Source of the DNA: Gluconobacter albidus
GTDB lineage: Bacteria; Pseudomonadota; Alphaproteobacteria; Acetobacterales; Acetobacteraceae
Assembly: GCF_002723915.1 (NCBI RefSeq)
Contig: NZ_BEWL01000002.1
Location: 372,001-436,000, forward strand
DNA length: 64,000 nucleotides
Reading direction: 5' to 3'
Below are positions 44,792 through 54,031 of this stretch, piece by piece. Within the stretch, counting starts at the first letter, position 1; the number at the start of each line of letters is the position of its first letter. A program made the translations under genes and the position numbers. The notes under the pieces were generated by a model. The model saw only the letters and a program-made list of their open reading frames with translations. It made no database searches and was not told the DNA's origin.

Positions 44792-47218
44792 TCATTTCTG
44801 ATCGGGCAGGGCGTAGGCGATGATATCATCGCCCATGCGGGTCGGGAACGAGTTGTGTCCGCCAGCATAGGTCACGATGTACTGCTTGCCATTGATGGCA
44901 TACGTCATCGGTGTGTTCTGGGCGCCGGCCGGCAAACGATCCTGCCACAGGACCTTGCCTGTCGTCAGGTTGTAAGCCCGGATGTAGTAATCCATGGACG
45001 ACGTCAGGATGCCGATGTTTCCGGCCGTGGAGAGCGGGCCACCAAGGCTCGGGACACCGATCTTGATCGGCGGCAGCGGGATCGGCAGGGAGCTTCCGTA
45101 CATGGAATCCCGCAGGGTGCCATTACGGTGCTGCCAGACGACCTTGTTGGTCTTCAGGTCAATACCAGCGACATAGCCCCAGGGCGGCGTACGGCAGGGC
45201 ATCTTGATGCCGAGCGGTAGCAGCACCGGATCCAGGAACGGATGCAGGTTGACGGCATACGGAATGCCATAGTTGTGCTGCAGGCCGGTTTCGCCACCTG
45301 TGCCCTTGGCGTTTTCTTCAGGCCAGAGCGGGTTACCCGGTCCGCGGGGAACCAACTGGGAGACGAACGGCAGGGAGATCGGGTTGGCGAAGGCCACCTG
45401 ACGCTGCGGATCGACGGCCAGACCGCCCCATTCGAACATGCCCAGATCGCCAGGGAAGATTAGCGAACCCTTGAGCGACGGCGGCGTGAAGGGGCCTTCG
45501 TAGCGCAGGGTGTGGAAATAGATGCTGCAGAACATCTGGTCGAAGATCGTGCCGCCCCAGATATCGGAGTCGTTCAGCGGGTTCTTCGGACGCAGGGTCA
45601 GCTGTGACATCCGCTGTGTGGGGCTGGTGTAATCGCCCGGAGCAGCGCCACCCGGAACCGGGGTTTCCGGTGCAGGGACGATTTCCTTTCCAGTGCGGCG
45701 GTCGAGCACGAAGATGTCGCCGGTCTTGGTCGGAGCGTAGATGGCCGGAACAAGCGTGCCGTCCTTCTGCGTGATGTCCACAAGGCTTGGCTGGGACGGA
45801 ACGTCCATGTCCCACAGGTCGTGGTGAACCGTCTGGTAGAACCAGGCAAGCTTACCCGTGTCTGCGTTGAGCGCGATGATGCCCGGAGCAAAACGCTCGG
45901 AGTCCTTCGTGCGGTCACCGCCCCACTGGTCGGGAGTGCCCACGCCCATCGGGATATACACGAGGTTCAGGTTACGGTCGTAGGACGACACGATCCAGGA
46001 ATTCGGGGAGTTCGGGTGAAAGACAGGATGGCTTTCATCCGGAAGCTGGTTCGGATCGGGATTCGATGCATCGAACACCCAGACGCGCTTGCCGGTATAG
46101 ACATCAAATGCCTGCGTGGCGCCCGAAGCCTGCTTGACGGAACCGTTATCGGTGATCGCGCTGTTGGCGATGATCAGCTTGTCCGTGATGACCGGCGGGG
46201 ACGTCGGTTCATACTGACCAGGCGTTGTATACGGCTGGTTCGGAACGCGCAGACCGATTTCACCATCGGTGCCAAAGCCTGAGCAGGTCTTGCCCGTATC
46301 GGCGTCGATCTCGACAAGACGGCCATCATTGACCGGGAGGATGATGCGCTTGGCGCAGTCCGTCGGTGCGGGATTACCATCGGAATCGGTCGCGTTGGCC
46401 GGGGTCTCGTGGAAGCTGACGCCGCGGCAGGTCAGGTGCTGGAAGCCGGGATTGATCTGGAGTTTCGGATCATAAACCCATTTGACGTTGCCGGTCGCAC
46501 CGTCGATCGCAAACAGCTTCTGGTGCAGGGAGCACATGTAAAGCGTATTGTTGAATTCGATCGGGGTTGCTTCGTTCGTCGCTTCGCCCGGGTCGTTGGA
46601 TGTCATCATATCCCCGGTATGGATATGCCACGCGACCTTGAGACTGCTGACGTTCGATGCGTTAACCTGGTTCAGCGGGGACCAGCGGTCACCAGCCTGC
46701 GTGCGGCCATAGGCGTGCCATTCGCTGGCCGGGACGTTGTCCGGGTCGGCGGGGGAGGCGTTTGCGATCTGCGTCGGCAGCTCGCCGCTGATGTCATGCG
46801 GGTCCGTGAAGAGGCTGGCGAACAGGGCCAGAACCGCAACGCCAACCGCACCTGCGAGCGGGAGCACGGTCGTCCGCGTACCGCCGATCTGGCGGGAGAC
46901 GAACGGCAGAAGCAGCCAGATGCCAAGGATGATGACGATGTCCGAACGCGGGATCAGGGCCCAGATGTCGAGACCGACAACGGTGAGTTCCCAGATGACC
47001 GTTGCGAATACGACGACTGCAAACAGGTAGAGTGCAGCCGGATTGCGCCGGAATGAGAGGAAAGCCGTGGCGAGGAGCGCCACGCCGAGGAGGGCATAAT
47101 AGAGAGGGCCGCCGATAGCGGCGACCCATGCGCCGCCAACGGTAAGGATCGCGCCGCAAAGCGCGAAGACCGCGGCCGTTATCAGGGCCCAGAGCCCTGG
47201 CCGGGATGATGTGCTCAT
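44792..47218 (-). CDS. gcd: membrane-bound PQQ-dependent glucose dehydrogenase
   Basis: Oxidises D-glucose to gluconolactone at the periplasmic face, using pyrroloquinoline quinone and passing electrons to ubiquinone. It has 808 residues, equal to the known Gluconobacter enzyme. Five transmembrane helices occupy residues 1-140. The eight-bladed propeller follows, with typical tryptophan-docking repeats (HHDLWDMDVPSQPSLVD near residue 460, YIRAYNLTTGKVLWQDRLP near 755). I chose ATG 47218 because AGGAA lies five bases upstream. PQQ synthesis genes are not in the window. This enzyme feeds the quinone pool used by the bd-type oxidase. Confidence 0.96.
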   Translation of the reverse strand: MSTSSRPGLWALITAAVFALCGAILTVGGAWVAAIGGPLYYALLGVALLATAFLSFRRNPAALYLFAVVVFATVIWELTVVGLDIWALIPRSDIVIILGIWLLLPFVSRQIGGTRTTVLPLAGAVGVAVLALFASLFTDPHDISGELPTQIANASPADPDNVPASEWHAYGRTQAGDRWSPLNQVNASNVSSLKVAWHIHTGDMMTSNDPGEATNEATPIEFNNTLYMCSLHQKLFAIDGATGNVKWVYDPKLQINPGFQHLTCRGVSFHETPANATDSDGNPAPTDCAKRIILPVNDGRLVEIDADTGKTCSGFGTDGEIGLRVPNQPYTTPGQYEPTSPPVITDKLIIANSAITDNGSVKQASGATQAFDVYTGKRVWVFDASNPDPNQLPDESHPVFHPNSPNSWIVSSYDRNLNLVYIPMGVGTPDQWGGDRTKDSERFAPGIIALNADTGKLAWFYQTVHHDLWDMDVPSQPSLVDITQKDGTLVPAIYAPTKTGDIFVLDRRTGKEIVPAPETPVPGGAAPGDYTSPTQRMSQLTLRPKNPLNDSDIWGGTIFDQMFCSIYFHTLRYEGPFTPPSLKGSLIFPGDLGMFEWGGLAVDPQRQVAFANPISLPFVSQLVPRGPGNPLWPEENAKGTGGETGLQHNYGIPYAVNLHPFLDPVLLPLGIKMPCRTPPWGYVAGIDLKTNKVVWQHRNGTLRDSMYGSSLPIPLPPIKIGVPSLGGPLSTAGNIGILTSSMDYYIRAYNLTTGKVLWQDRLPAGAQNTPMTYAINGKQYIVTYAGGHNSFPTRMGDDIIAYALPDQK

Positions 47219-47346
47219 GATGTTCCTGAAGATGTTGTTCTGGTGCAGCACGGTGACTTCCGGACAAAGCACATGGAAGGATATCAAGGGTCAAGATGTC
47301 AGAAGGTTCATCTTGCTCACGTCACTGTGAGGACATTCACGTCGTC

Positions 47347-47375
47347 GTGACTTGAGGAAAGGGACCACTTATGAT
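47347..47375 (+). promoter_or_regulatory. candidate promoter of the rpmI-rplT-pheST operon
   Basis: GTGACT (47347-47352), a 17 bp spacer, and TATGAT (47370-47375), a good sigma-70 match. A start near 47382 would give a leader of about 147 bases before rpmI. Confidence 0.5.
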
Positions 47376-47412
47376 TGAGCGTTCAAGAAAATAATGCGCT
47401 TGCAGAATACTT

Positions 47413-47501
47413 TGTCCTCGGATAAGGACACCGCTTCCGCGCACGCGTCCGGGCCACGAGTGGCATGCCCGGCCGTGCAGAGTCCTTACTGTGTGTAGGA
47501 C
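47413..47501 (+). promoter_or_regulatory. three-hairpin leader of rpmI-rplT, candidate autoregulatory RNA
   Basis: Hairpin 1: TGTCCT (47413-47418) with AGGACA (47425-47430). Hairpin 2: CCGGGC (47449-47454) with GCCCGG (47467-47472), CA/TG inside. Hairpin 3: GTCCT-T-AC (47482-47489) with GTAGGAC (47495-47501). The 3' arm of hairpin 1 can also pair with the 5' arm of hairpin 3 (AGGAC with GTCCT), so two folds compete. L20-repressed leaders use similar long-range pairing. Confidence 0.45.
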
Positions 47502-47528
47502 CAATCGTTTACGGCGAGGGAGACCGAA

Positions 47529-47729
47529 ATGCCCAAGATGAAGACCAAGTCGTCGGTCAAGAAGCGGTTCAAGATCACCGCGACCGGCAAAGTGATGTGC
47601 GGCCCAGGCAACAAGCGCCATGGCCTTATCAACCGTCCGCAGAAGATGAAGCGCACCAACCGTGGTCCCCAGACCATGACGGACATGGATGCGAAGACAA
47701 TCAAGCAGTGGGCGCCCTACGGGCTCTGA
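47529..47729 (+). CDS. rpmI: 50S ribosomal protein L35
   Basis: A 66-residue basic ribosomal protein of the large subunit. It begins [22 protein letters not shown] and contains the family [17 protein letters not shown] segment. A GAGGGAGA ribosome binding site lies just upstream. First gene of the rpmI-rplT-pheS-pheT group, 14 bp before rplT. Confidence 0.97.
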   Translation: MPKMKTKSSVKKRFKITATGKVMCGPGNKRHGLINRPQKMKRTNRGPQTMTDMDAKTIKQWAPYGL

Positions 47730-47743
47730 GGAGATAAGGTACT

Positions 47744-48100
47744 ATGGCACGTGTCAAGCGGGGCGTAACGTCGCACGCCCGTCACAAGAAGGTTCTCGGG
47801 CTCGCCAAGGGCTATCGCGGCCGTTCTTCCACGAACTATCGCATTGCTCTGGAGCGCGTCGAGAAGGCGCTGCGTTATGCGTATCGTGACCGTCGCAACA
47901 AGAAGCGTGATTTCCGCGCCCTGTGGATCCAGCGTATCAACGCTGCCGTCCGCGAGCACGGTCTGACCTACAGCCGCTTCATCAACGGTCTGGACAAGGC
48001 TGGCATCGAGATCGACCGTAAGGTCCTCGCTGCTATTGCGTTTGACGATAGCGCCGCTTTCGGTGAAATCGTGAAGAAGGCCCAGGCCGCTCTCGGCTGA
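47744..48100 (+). CDS. rplT: 50S ribosomal protein L20
   Basis: A 118-residue 23S rRNA-binding protein needed early in 50S assembly, and the known repressor of its own operon in several bacteria. Recognised by [37 protein letters not shown] and the conserved [19 protein letters not shown]. It is followed by a strong hairpin before pheS. Confidence 0.97.
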   Translation: MARVKRGVTSHARHKKVLGLAKGYRGRSSTNYRIALERVEKALRYAYRDRRNKKRDFRALWIQRINAAVREHGLTYSRFINGLDKAGIEIDRKVLAAIAFDDSAAFGEIVKKAQAALG

Positions 48101-48139
48101 GCTTTTCCGGCTTGACCCCCCTGGGGGTCTGGTGACTGG

Positions 48140-48176
48140 CGGGCCGTCCTGTTATCAGGACGGCCCGTTTTGTTTT
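48140..48176 (+). terminator. strong hairpin between rplT and pheS
   Basis: An 11-bp perfect stem, CGGGCCGTCCT with AGGACGGCCCG, and a six-base loop, followed by TTTTGTTTT. It is an intrinsic terminator or attenuator placed 22 bp before the pheS start, so it may limit read-through into pheST. Confidence 0.85.
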
Positions 48177-48197
48177 GTGCTGCAGGAGATGGGCGGT

Positions 48198-49268
48198 ATG
48201 GCTGACGATCTCGATATACTCAGGAATGACACGCTGGCCGCGCTGGCCGGAGCGCAGGACCGCGCGCAGTGGGACGCGATCCGCGTCGGAACACTGGGCA
48301 AATCCGGTGCGCTGACCGGGCTGCTCAAGCAACTCGGAAAGCTGGAGCCTGAGGAGCGCAAGGAGCGCGGTCAGGCGCTGAACCGTCTGCGCGATGAACT
48401 GACGGCGGCTGTCGAGGCGCGTGGTCGCGATCTTGAGGAAGAAGCGCTTCAGGCCCGTCTGCGCTCCGAGCGCGTGGATGTGACGATGCCAGCCCCTGCG
48501 GTTGTGACGGGCACCATCCATCCCATCAGCCGTACCATTGAAGAAATGACAGCCATTTTCGGCGCGATGGGTTTTTCCGTTGCCGAAGGGCCGGATATCG
48601 AGAGCCAGTGGCACAATTTCTCGGCGCTCAACACGCCGGACCACCATCCTGCGCGGACCGAGCACGACACGTTCTATCTGCCGCCGGAGGCTGAAGGCGG
48701 TGAGCCACGGGTGTTGCGGACGCAGACATCGGGCGTGCAGATCCGAACGATGTTGGGCGAAAAGCCGCCGATCCGCATTATTGCCCCTGGGCGCACCTAT
48801 CGTGCGGACCATGATGCCACGCATTCGCCGATGTTTCATCAGTGCGAAGGTCTGGTGGTGGATCGCAATATCACGCTCGGTCACCTCAAGGGCTGCCTGA
48901 TCGAGTTCCTGCGTGTCTATTTCGACAAGCCGAACCTGCCGGTTCGTTTTCGCGCTTCCTATTTCCCGTTCACCGAGCCTTCCATGGAAGTCGATATCGG
49001 CTGGTCGAAGGCGACAGGCGAGATCGGTGGCGGGTCTGACTGGCTTGAGGTTCTGGGCTCGGGGATGATCCATCCGCGGGTTCTGGCGAATTGCGGACTG
49101 GACCCGGCCGAATGGCAGGGATTTGCATTCGGAATGGGAATTGAGCGACTGGCGATGCTGAAGAATGGCATCCCTGATCTGCGCTCTTTCTATGAAAGTG
49201 ATCTGCGCTGGCTGCGGCACTATGGATTTTCGGCGTTTTCGCCTGCCACGCTGACGGAGGGCGTGTGA
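48198..49268 (+). CDS. pheS: phenylalanyl-tRNA synthetase alpha subunit
   Basis: Catalytic subunit of the alpha2-beta2 enzyme that charges tRNA-Phe. It has 356 residues. Class II motifs are visible: motif 2 around HSPMFHQCEGLVVD near residues 210-224, FRASYFPFTEPSMEVDIGW near 250-268, and motif 3 GFAFGMGIERLAML near 310-323. I chose ATG 48198 with GGAG nine bases upstream; ATG 48189 is too close to the same site. It ends two bases before pheT. Confidence 0.95.
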   Translation: MADDLDILRNDTLAALAGAQDRAQWDAIRVGTLGKSGALTGLLKQLGKLEPEERKERGQALNRLRDELTAAVEARGRDLEEEALQARLRSERVDVTMPAPAVVTGTIHPISRTIEEMTAIFGAMGFSVAEGPDIESQWHNFSALNTPDHHPARTEHDTFYLPPEAEGGEPRVLRTQTSGVQIRTMLGEKPPIRIIAPGRTYRADHDATHSPMFHQCEGLVVDRNITLGHLKGCLIEFLRVYFDKPNLPVRFRASYFPFTEPSMEVDIGWSKATGEIGGGSDWLEVLGSGMIHPRVLANCGLDPAEWQGFAFGMGIERLAMLKNGIPDLRSFYESDLRWLRHYGFSAFSPATLTEGV

Positions 49269-49269
49269 C

Positions 49270-51738
49270 ATGAAGTTCTCTCTCTCATGGCTGCGTGAAC
49301 ATCTTGATTTTACAGCTTCTGTTGAAGACATCTGCGCCCGGATGAATGTCATCGGGCTTGAGGTCGAGGGCGTTGAAAACCCTGCCGACAGCCTTGTGGG
49401 CTTCCGGACGGCCAAGATTGTCGAAGCGCATCGCCATCCTGATGCAGACCGGCTTCAGGTCTGTCGTGTGGCGGCAGGCGGCGGCTTTGAAGATGTGCAG
49501 GTCGTCTGTGGTGCGGCGAATGCGCGTGCAGGGCTGCATGTGATTTTTGCGACGCCGGGGACGTATGTTCCCGGGCTCGACATTACCATCAAGAAGGGCA
49601 AGATCCGCGGGCAGGACAGCAACGGAATGCTGTGCTCCCTGAAGGAACTGGGGCTGGGCGAGGAAAGCAACGGGATTGCCGAGCTTTCCGAGGCGGCTCC
49701 GATCGGAGAATCTTACGCAGCCTATGCTGAACTCGATGATCCGGTCATCGAGATCGCGATTACGCCCAACCGGGGTGATGCGCTGAGTATTCGTGGCATT
49801 GCGCGGGATCTGGCTGCGGCGGGCATCGGGCGTCTCAAGCCCTGGCTTACCGAAGCGGTTGAAGGGGATTTCCCGTCGCCTCTGGCGTGGAAGACTGAAC
49901 ATCCGGCCTGCCCGTATATTGTTGGGCGCGTTATTCGGAATGTGAAAAACGGGCCGAGCCCGGACTGGCTGCGGCGGCGTCTGGAAGCTGTTGGGGTCAA
50001 GCCGATTTCGGCGCTCGTCGATGTGACGAATTACCTCACATACGATCTTGGTCGTCCGCTGCATGTCTTTGATCTTGCAAAACTTAAAGGCGATACGCTG
50101 ACGGTGACACATGCCGCCCGCGAGACCTTTACCGGCCTTGATGGGCGCGAATATGTGCTCGGCACCGAGGACATGGTCATTGTCGATGAAGCCGGGGTGC
50201 AGTCGCTCGCGGGCCTGATCGGTGGTGAGAGCAGTGGCGTTGATGAGAACACCACCGATGTGTTCGTGGAATCGGCGCTCTTTGACGCAGTTCGGATTGC
50301 CCTGACCGGGCGTCGTCTGGCCATTCATACCGATGCGCGCCAGCGTTTTGAGCGTGGGATTGATCCGGCACAGGTTCTCAATGGGCTTGAAGCCGCCACG
50401 ATCATGATCCGCGATCTGTGTGGCGGTGAGGTCAGCGAGATTACCGAAGCGGGCATTCTGCCCGACTGGAAGCGGACGGCGACGCTGCGTTTCGAGCGTC
50501 TGAAGACGCTGGGGGGCGTCGATCTTACAGCCGAAGATGCTGTACGCTCGCTTGAGCATCTCGGTTTCGAGGTGACGGAGCAAACGGCAGACGCTGCGAC
50601 GTTCCTGGTGCCGTCCTGGCGGAACGACATCGCTTCGGGACAGGTTCTGGCCCAGGCGCCGACACTGAATGCGGATGTGGCTGCGAAAGCTGCCGGGCAT
50701 GTTCAGGCCATGGAAGCGGAATGCGATCTTCTTGAAGAAGTGCTGCGTCTTTACGGACTGGACAATGTTCCGGCAGTGGCGCTGCCGCAGGCAACGGTGG
50801 TTCCGGCTCCGGCCGTGACGTCTCTTCAGGCGCGCGCGGCACTGCTGCGGCGGATCTGTGCGGCGCGCGGACTGACTGAGACGGTCGGCTTTTCCTTTGT
50901 GGCGCAGGATGATGCGGCGCTGTTCGGAGAGCTTCCGGAAACGCAGCATCTTCTGAACCCGATCGCCACGGATCTGGACCAGCTTCGTCCGACCCCGCTG
51001 GTCAATCTGGCGCGGGCACTGTCGCGCAATCTGGCGCGCGGTCTTGGCGTTTCGGGCGAGGGTGCGCTGTTTGAGGTTGGACCGAGCTTTGATGCGACGG
51101 GTCAGCATCTGCGTCTTGCCGGTCTTCGGGCCGGGTTGACCACGCGTGAGCCGGGTGTTGCTGCGCATGAAGCCAGCCTGTGGGATGCGAAGGCGGATCT
51201 GTTGGCGGCTCTGGTGGCTCTGGGGGTGCCGGAAGCGGCTTTGTCCGTGACGGCAGATGCGCCGGGGTTCTATCATCCGGGTCGTTCCGGGCAGGTTCGG
51301 CAGGGGCCAAAGACGGTTCTGGGGACGTTCGGAGAACTGCATCCGCGTGTTGCGCGGGCATTGGGCCTGAGCGGGACCGTGGTGGCGTTTGAAGTCTATC
51401 TGGATCAGGTGCCGCAGCCGAAGGTGAAGCGGAAATCCGCGCCTGTGCTGTCATCGTTGCAGCCTGTCCGGCGGGACTTTGCTTTCGTTGCTGGACCGGA
51501 TGTCGAAATCCAGGCTGTTCTGAAGGCGGTTCGGATGGCGGATCGCAATCTGGTGCAGGATGTGCGTCTGTTTGACGTGTTCGAAGGCGGCAGCCTGCCA
51601 GAGGGGCATCGCTCCCTCGGTGTGGAAGTGGTCTTGCAGCCGCAGGGCGAGAGTCTTACGGATACGCAGCTTGAAGCGGTTTCCAAATCGGTGGAAGCTG
51701 CGGTTCTCAAGGCAACAGGGGCAGTATTGCGTCGATGA
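49270..51738 (+). CDS. pheT: phenylalanyl-tRNA synthetase beta subunit
   Basis: Large subunit that carries the editing and tRNA-binding domains. It has 822 residues. In order: an EMAP/tRNA-binding domain (residues 40-150, with AHRHPDADRLQVCRV), the B3/B4 editing domain (about 210-380), the B5 domain, the catalytic-like core, and the C-terminal anticodon-binding FDX-ACB domain (about 728-820, with RDFAFVAGPDVEIQAV). It overlaps lpxB by four bases, an unusual pairing with a lipid A gene. Confidence 0.96.
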   Translation: MKFSLSWLREHLDFTASVEDICARMNVIGLEVEGVENPADSLVGFRTAKIVEAHRHPDADRLQVCRVAAGGGFEDVQVVCGAANARAGLHVIFATPGTYVPGLDITIKKGKIRGQDSNGMLCSLKELGLGEESNGIAELSEAAPIGESYAAYAELDDPVIEIAITPNRGDALSIRGIARDLAAAGIGRLKPWLTEAVEGDFPSPLAWKTEHPACPYIVGRVIRNVKNGPSPDWLRRRLEAVGVKPISALVDVTNYLTYDLGRPLHVFDLAKLKGDTLTVTHAARETFTGLDGREYVLGTEDMVIVDEAGVQSLAGLIGGESSGVDENTTDVFVESALFDAVRIALTGRRLAIHTDARQRFERGIDPAQVLNGLEAATIMIRDLCGGEVSEITEAGILPDWKRTATLRFERLKTLGGVDLTAEDAVRSLEHLGFEVTEQTADAATFLVPSWRNDIASGQVLAQAPTLNADVAAKAAGHVQAMEAECDLLEEVLRLYGLDNVPAVALPQATVVPAPAVTSLQARAALLRRICAARGLTETVGFSFVAQDDAALFGELPETQHLLNPIATDLDQLRPTPLVNLARALSRNLARGLGVSGEGALFEVGPSFDATGQHLRLAGLRAGLTTREPGVAAHEASLWDAKADLLAALVALGVPEAALSVTADAPGFYHPGRSGQVRQGPKTVLGTFGELHPRVARALGLSGTVVAFEVYLDQVPQPKVKRKSAPVLSSLQPVRRDFAFVAGPDVEIQAVLKAVRMADRNLVQDVRLFDVFEGGSLPEGHRSLGVEVVLQPQGESLTDTQLEAVSKSVEAAVLKATGAVLRR

Positions 51739-52982
51739 GCTCTCTTCCAGAATCCGGATCTGACGGACAGTCCACGGTGGACCCCTCCCAAACGACCATG
51801 CCTTTGCCCCGTTACGGGCGGGTGATCTGGATTCTGGCAGGCGAGGCCAGTGGAGACGTGATTGGAGCGCGCCTGATGCAGGCGCTTCATGCACAGGACC
51901 CTTCGCTGGTTTTCGCAGGCGTCGGGGGCGGCCGTATGGAAGCTCTGGGGCTGCACAGCCTGTTTCCCATGAGCGATTTGGCGGTGATGGGGCTTGTCGA
52001 AGTGCTGCCCCGTCTGCGGCATCTGTCGCAGCGACTTCTGGAGGCCGTTCAGGATATCGAACTGCGCAAGCCCGATCTTGTCGTGACGATCGACAGTCCG
52101 GGTTTTTCCCTGCGCCTCTTGCAGAAGATCGAGCGTTCCGGAATCAAGCGCGTTCATTATGTGGCGCCGCAGGTCTGGGCCTGGCGGGAAAGCCGGGTCA
52201 AGGAATTCCCTGGTCTGTGGGACAGGCTTCTTTGCCTGCTGCCTTTTGAACCTGAATGGTTTGCAAAGCGCGGTCTTGAGGGGCGGTTTGTCGGGCATCC
52301 GGTGCTTCAGTCGGGCGTGCGGCAGGGGAATGCGCAGCGGTTCAGGCTGAGGCACAATATTCCGGCCAATGCGCCCGTCGTGATCCTGATGCCGGGCAGC
52401 CGGCGCTCGGAAGCCCCCCGGCTTCTGCCCGTTTTCCGTAAGATGCTGGATCTTCTGCGGGTGCAGTATCCGGATATCTGTCCTGTGATTCCGGTTGCGC
52501 CTGTCATTGCGCCGACGATCCGTCAACTGATCCGCAAATGGCCGATCCAGCCGCATATTGTTACCGATATTCATGACAAGCACGATGCCTTTGCGGCTGC
52601 GCAGTGTGCCCTGACCAAGTCAGGGACCTCCACGCTGGAACTCGCGATGGGCAATGTGCCGATGGCGGTGACGTATCGGGTCAATCCGGTGACGGCGACG
52701 ATCGCGCGGCGCCTGATCAAGGTTCCGCATGTGGCGATGGTCAATCTGCTGGCGGGGCGGGAGGTGGTGCCGGAACTGCTTCAGGAAGACTGTACGCCGA
52801 AGAAGCTGGCTGAGATGGTCTCGAAGCTGTTGAGCGATCCGCAGATGGTGGAAAAGCAGCGTATGGCGTTTGCTGACGTGCTTGAGATGCTCGCACCGCC
52901 TGTGGGGACACCCGCTGATGCGGCCGCTGCCGAGATCATGGATCTGCTGAACGAACCGGTTTCCCGGTCGTCCAGCATCTGA
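51735..52982 (+). CDS. lpxB: lipid-A-disaccharide synthase
   Basis: Glycosyltransferase of family GT19 that joins UDP-diacylglucosamine to lipid X during lipid A synthesis, at the inner membrane. It has 415 residues. The family start ILAGEASGDVIGARLMQAL lies near residue 33; YVAPQVWAWRESRV near 140 and LTKSGTSTLELA near 293 are characteristic. The first 28 residues (serine-rich) are an extension; an alternative start is the methionine of TMPLPRYGRV. The start overlaps the pheT stop (ATGA). It faces trpS tail to tail with a four-base gap. Confidence 0.95.
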   Translation: MSSLPESGSDGQSTVDPSQTTMPLPRYGRVIWILAGEASGDVIGARLMQALHAQDPSLVFAGVGGGRMEALGLHSLFPMSDLAVMGLVEVLPRLRHLSQRLLEAVQDIELRKPDLVVTIDSPGFSLRLLQKIERSGIKRVHYVAPQVWAWRESRVKEFPGLWDRLLCLLPFEPEWFAKRGLEGRFVGHPVLQSGVRQGNAQRFRLRHNIPANAPVVILMPGSRRSEAPRLLPVFRKMLDLLRVQYPDICPVIPVAPVIAPTIRQLIRKWPIQPHIVTDIHDKHDAFAAAQCALTKSGTSTLELAMGNVPMAVTYRVNPVTATIARRLIKVPHVAMVNLLAGREVVPELLQEDCTPKKLAEMVSKLLSDPQMVEKQRMAFADVLEMLAPPVGTPADAAAAEIMDLLNEPVSRSSSI

Positions 52983-52986
52983 AATC

Positions 52987-53976
52987 CTAGCGCAGGAAGC
53001 CGACGAGGCGTTCGGCTTCCTGAACGATCGGTTCCGAAACGCTGTTTGCACGTTCGGCACCGGCACGCAGGACCGAGAGCAGATGTGCTTCGTCCTGAAG
53101 CAGGCGCTGCGTTTCGCTGGCGACCGGGGCCAGACGTTCCACCAGAAGATCCGCGAGAGCATTCTTGAACGGGCCAAAGCCCTGACCGCTGAAGCGGGCC
53201 AGAATGTCTGTCGGTGTTTCATCCGACATGGCTGCATAGATGGAGACGAGGTTCCGGGCTTCCGGACGTTCGCTCAGGCCGTCCATTTCGCTGGGGAGCG
53301 GTTCGGAATCGGTCTTGGCGCGTCGGATTTTCAGGGCGATGTCGTCTGCGGTGTCGGTCAGGACAATGCGGCTTTGTTCTGACGGGTCGGACTTGGACAT
53401 TTTCTTGCTGCCGTCGCGCAGGCTCATGACGCGGGCTGCGGCGGGAGGGATGAAGGCCTCCACCTGCGGGAAAAACTCCACGCCCATGTCGTGATTGAAT
53501 TTCTGGCCGATGTCGTTGGTGAGCTCGATATGCTGGCGCTGGTCTTCGCCGACGGGGACGCGGGTTGCGTGGAAGGCCAGAATGTCAGCCGCCATCAGGT
53601 TCGGATAGACATAAAGGCCCGCCGAATGGTTTTCGCGGTTCTTGCCGGCCTTGTCCTTGAACTGGGTCATGCGGTTGAGCCAGCCGAGGCGTGAGACGCA
53701 GTTGAAAATCCAGCCGAGACGGGCATGCGCGCTGACGGCGGACTGGTTGTACAGGCGTGTGGGTTCGATTCCGGCGGCCAGAAGACAGGCCGTTGAGCCG
53801 AGTGTCTGTTCACGCAGGGTCTGCGGGTCCCAGGGCATGGTGATGGAATGCAGGTCCACCAGACAGAAGACGCAGTCATGGTCTTTCTGCAGCGTAACCC
53901 AGTTGCGGATTGCTCCGAGATAATTGCCCAGATGGGGAATGCCGGTTGGCTGGATGCCGGAAAATACGCGCTGCAT
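52987..53976 (-). CDS. trpS: tryptophanyl-tRNA synthetase
   Basis: Class I synthetase charging tRNA-Trp. It has 329 residues. The HIGH-type motif is PHLGNYLGA near residue 14, and the KMSKS motif is KKMSKSDPSEQSRI near residue 200. FSGIQPTG at the start is the family signature. I chose ATG 53976; the longer frame would overlap the cytochrome gene. It lies 55 bp downstream of the c-type cytochrome gene on the same strand. Confidence 0.95.
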   Translation of the reverse strand: MQRVFSGIQPTGIPHLGNYLGAIRNWVTLQKDHDCVFCLVDLHSITMPWDPQTLREQTLGSTACLLAAGIEPTRLYNQSAVSAHARLGWIFNCVSRLGWLNRMTQFKDKAGKNRENHSAGLYVYPNLMAADILAFHATRVPVGEDQRQHIELTNDIGQKFNHDMGVEFFPQVEAFIPPAAARVMSLRDGSKKMSKSDPSEQSRIVLTDTADDIALKIRRAKTDSEPLPSEMDGLSERPEARNLVSIYAAMSDETPTDILARFSGQGFGPFKNALADLLVERLAPVASETQRLLQDEAHLLSVLRAGAERANSVSEPIVQEAERLVGFLR

Positions 53977-54031
53977 GGGTTCTGTCTTCAGTTGCTGGGA
54001 AAGGGAGCAGGGATGGGGGAAGCGGGCGGCT

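Larger units (their letters stand above)
47219..47528. other. 310-bp divergent region between gcd and rpmI
   Basis: No gene is seen. It holds the gcd upstream region, where I find no convincing promoter, a good rightward promoter, and a roughly 147-base structured leader of the rpmI operon. infC, which commonly precedes rpmI in bacteria, is not here. Confidence 0.7.

Noticed and set aside
47400-47428. TTGCAG-17-TAAGGA as the rpmI promoter
   Set aside because: The -10 is poor and it overlaps hairpin 1; GTGACT-17-TATGAT upstream is a better match.
49285-51342. A 685-codon minus-strand open frame opposite pheT
   Set aside because: pheT is unmistakable on the plus strand; the antisense frame has no family features.
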